NCBI RefSeq assembly: GCF_002749975.1
Contig: NZ_PEIG01000011.1
Span: 62,001 to 126,000 of the forward strand
Direction of reading: 5' to 3'
DNA: 64,000 nucleotides
DNA from: Gloeocapsopsis sp. IPPAS B-1203
Lineage (GTDB): Bacteria > Cyanobacteriota > Cyanobacteriia > Cyanobacteriales > Chroococcidiopsidaceae
Below are positions 62,635-64,000 of this stretch, piece by piece (the first letter of the stretch is position 1; every line of letters begins with the position of its first letter). A model generated the notes under the pieces. That model was given only the letters and a program-made list of their open reading frames with translations, searched no databases and was not told the origin of the DNA. A program made the position numbers and the translations under genes.

Positions 62635-63864
62635 TTACTTCACAATTTTGGAAACAACACCTGCACCAATAGTCCGACCGCCTTCGCGAATCGCAAAGCG
62701 CATTCCTTGTTCAATGGCAATCGGGCTGATTAGTTCTACAGTCATTTTGACGCGATCGCCTGGCATGACCATTTCAGCTTCGCTACCATCATCAGAAGTG
62801 AAAGCTGTGATTGTACCAGTTACGTCAGTTGTCCGGACATAGAATTGAGGACGATAACCTGAGAAGAACGGCGTCTTCCGACCACCTTCTTTGTCTGTCA
62901 GTACATAAACTTCAGACTCAAATTGAGTATGTGGGGTGATACTACCAGGTTTAGCTAGTACCATTCCTCGCTCAATGTCCTCTTTCTTCAAACCCCGAAG
63001 TAGGACACCAACATTGTCTCCAGCCATACCTTCATCCAAGGTCTTCTGGAACATTTCTACACCAGTTACAGTGGTACTGCGAGTATTTCTGATACCTACT
63101 AGCTCCACAGTTTCACCTACCTTGACCTTGCCGCGCTCAATTCTACCTGTGGCTACAGTACCACGACCAGAAATTGAGAACACATCTTCTACTGCCATCA
63201 AGAAAGGCTTATCGACATCGCGCTCTGGTGTTGGGATGTATGCATCTACAGCATCCATCAATTCATAGATTTTATCAACCCACTCATTACTGCCTTTTTG
63301 GGTCGAAGGTGCACCTACCATTGCTTCGAGAGCTAGCAATGCGCTTCCAGAGACGATGGGAATATCATCACCAGGGAAGTCGTATGAACTAAGAAGTTCG
63401 CGGACTTCTAGTTCTACAAGCTCTAGTAGTTCTTCGTCATCTACCATGTCTTTCTTGTTTAAGAAGACAACGATGTTAGGAACCCCTACTTGCTTCGCTA
63501 ACAAAATGTGTTCGCGAGTTTGCGGCATTGGACCATCTGCTGCAGATACAACGAGGATGGCTCCGTCCATTTGTGCTGCACCAGTAATCATGTTTTTCAC
63601 ATAGTCAGCATGTCCTGGGCAGTCTACGTGAGCATAGTGCCGCTTTGCTGTCTCATACTCCACATGAGCTGTGTTGATTGTGATACCACGAGCCTTTTCT
63701 TCTGGAGCGGCATCAATATCATCATACTTTCGAGCTTTCGCTTGACCCATAGCAGCCAGGGTCATAGTGATTGCTGCTGTCAGTGTGGTTTTGCCGTGGT
63801 CAACGTGACCAATCGTACCGATGTTAACGTGGGGTTTAGTTCTTTCAAACTTTGCGCGTGCCAT
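62635..63864 (-). CDS. tuf: Elongation factor Tu
   Basis: The 409-residue GTPase has GHVDHGKT (G1), a Thr in [11 protein letters not shown] (switch I), DCPGHADY (G3), NKKD (G4) and SGSALLALE (G5). It delivers aminoacyl-tRNA to the ribosome. C-terminal beta-barrel domains follow, with [11 protein letters not shown]. It lies 22 bases after the fusA stop, in the same operon. Confidence 0.99.
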   Translation of the reverse strand: MARAKFERTKPHVNIGTIGHVDHGKTTLTAAITMTLAAMGQAKARKYDDIDAAPEEKARGITINTAHVEYETAKRHYAHVDCPGHADYVKNMITGAAQMDGAILVVSAADGPMPQTREHILLAKQVGVPNIVVFLNKKDMVDDEELLELVELEVRELLSSYDFPGDDIPIVSGSALLALEAMVGAPSTQKGSNEWVDKIYELMDAVDAYIPTPERDVDKPFLMAVEDVFSISGRGTVATGRIERGKVKVGETVELVGIRNTRSTTVTGVEMFQKTLDEGMAGDNVGVLLRGLKKEDIERGMVLAKPGSITPHTQFESEVYVLTDKEGGRKTPFFSGYRPQFYVRTTDVTGTITAFTSDDGSEAEMVMPGDRVKMTVELISPIAIEQGMRFAIREGGRTIGAGVVSKIVK

Positions 63865-63886
63865 GAATGATCGGTTCCTTTTTTAA

Positions 63887-64000
63887 TTATGCGTTCCCTT
63901 TACTTTTAGCGATAATTGCTTCAGCCACGTTGCGAGGTACTTCCTCGTAGTTACTAAACTCCATCGTGAAGATACCCCGACCTTGGGTCTTCGAGCGGAT
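63887..64000 (-). CDS. fusA: Elongation factor G, C-terminal end (rest outside window)
   Basis: The visible 37 codons read [20 protein letters not shown] and then [14 protein letters not shown] before the stop, the standard EF-G domain V end. EF-G drives ribosomal translocation. It is the gene just before tuf. Confidence 0.95.
   Translation of the reverse strand: MRSKTQGRGIFTMEFSNYEEVPRNVAEAIIAKSKGNA

Noticed and set aside
62936-63870. Several plus-strand frames opposite tuf
   Set aside because: They are antisense shadows of the highly biased tuf coding sequence.

Overview
This window is chromosomal DNA from a cyanobacterium. Direct signs are psbM (photosystem II), a helical carotenoid protein of the OCP N-terminal family, an SLH-domain outer-membrane porin, DUF3318 and CGLD27 family genes, the fusA-tuf-rpsJ order, and very frequent HIP1 octamers (GCGATCGC). 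No rRNA, prophage, CRISPR array or intact insertion sequence was seen. The genus cannot be fixed from this sequence alone.

Layout. 1-1.4 kb: 5' part of a PAS histidine kinase. 1.6-9.3 kb: DUF2079 membrane protein, secreted SH3b protein, TldD, a Uma2 nuclease, then coaE/cobA-hemD/TPR on the minus strand. 9.7-13.8 kb: a photo-oxidative defence neighbourhood, a carotenoid protein followed by egtC, egtB and egtD for ergothioneine. 13.8-19.8 kb: exported proteins (thioredoxin-like, TPR, multicopper oxidase, small secreted proteins). 20.1-21.1 kb: a degraded patch with a frameshifted NB-ARC remnant and a hairpin-rich segment of unknown nature. 21.2-28.3 kb: Uma2, an alpha/beta hydrolase, and an RND efflux pair divergent from a PadR regulator. 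28.4-32.9 kb: [2Fe-2S] ferredoxin, psbM, universal stress protein and a porin behind a 1-kb leader. 33.2-38.8 kb: Rrf2 regulator with cysK, a DnaJ protein, YdcF, a two-domain QueD, a methyltransferase and MscL with a zinc ribbon. 39-43 kb: a compact chaperone-usher pilus operon. 43.7-51.6 kb: M1 aminopeptidase with HEAT repeats, a broken prenyltransferase paralogue, DUF433, a MarR-GNAT fusion and an ABC1 kinase. 51.8-54.7 kb: two tandem DUF697 GTPases. 54.8-64 kb: housekeeping genes including initiator tRNA, rsfS, yqeK, queE, pheA, rpsJ, tuf and fusA.

How genes work together. The carotenoid protein and ergothioneine genes both point to defence against singlet oxygen and reactive oxygen. Subunit, chaperone and usher form a minimal surface-fibre system, although the usher frame has a signal peptide but no canonical start codon. 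QueD and QueE, about 22 kb apart, belong to the same 7-deazaguanine pathway. A family of small dispersed repeats, one copy with 16-bp terminal inverted repeats, lies between genes at 33, 35.5, 53 and 58.5 kb.

The candidates most worth a second look are the hairpin-rich segment at 20.56-20.92 kb, the ergothioneine/carotenoid locus, the usher without a start codon, the dispersed repeat family, and the prenyltransferase that has lost its catalytic motif. No wholly new multi-gene system could be demonstrated from the sequence alone.
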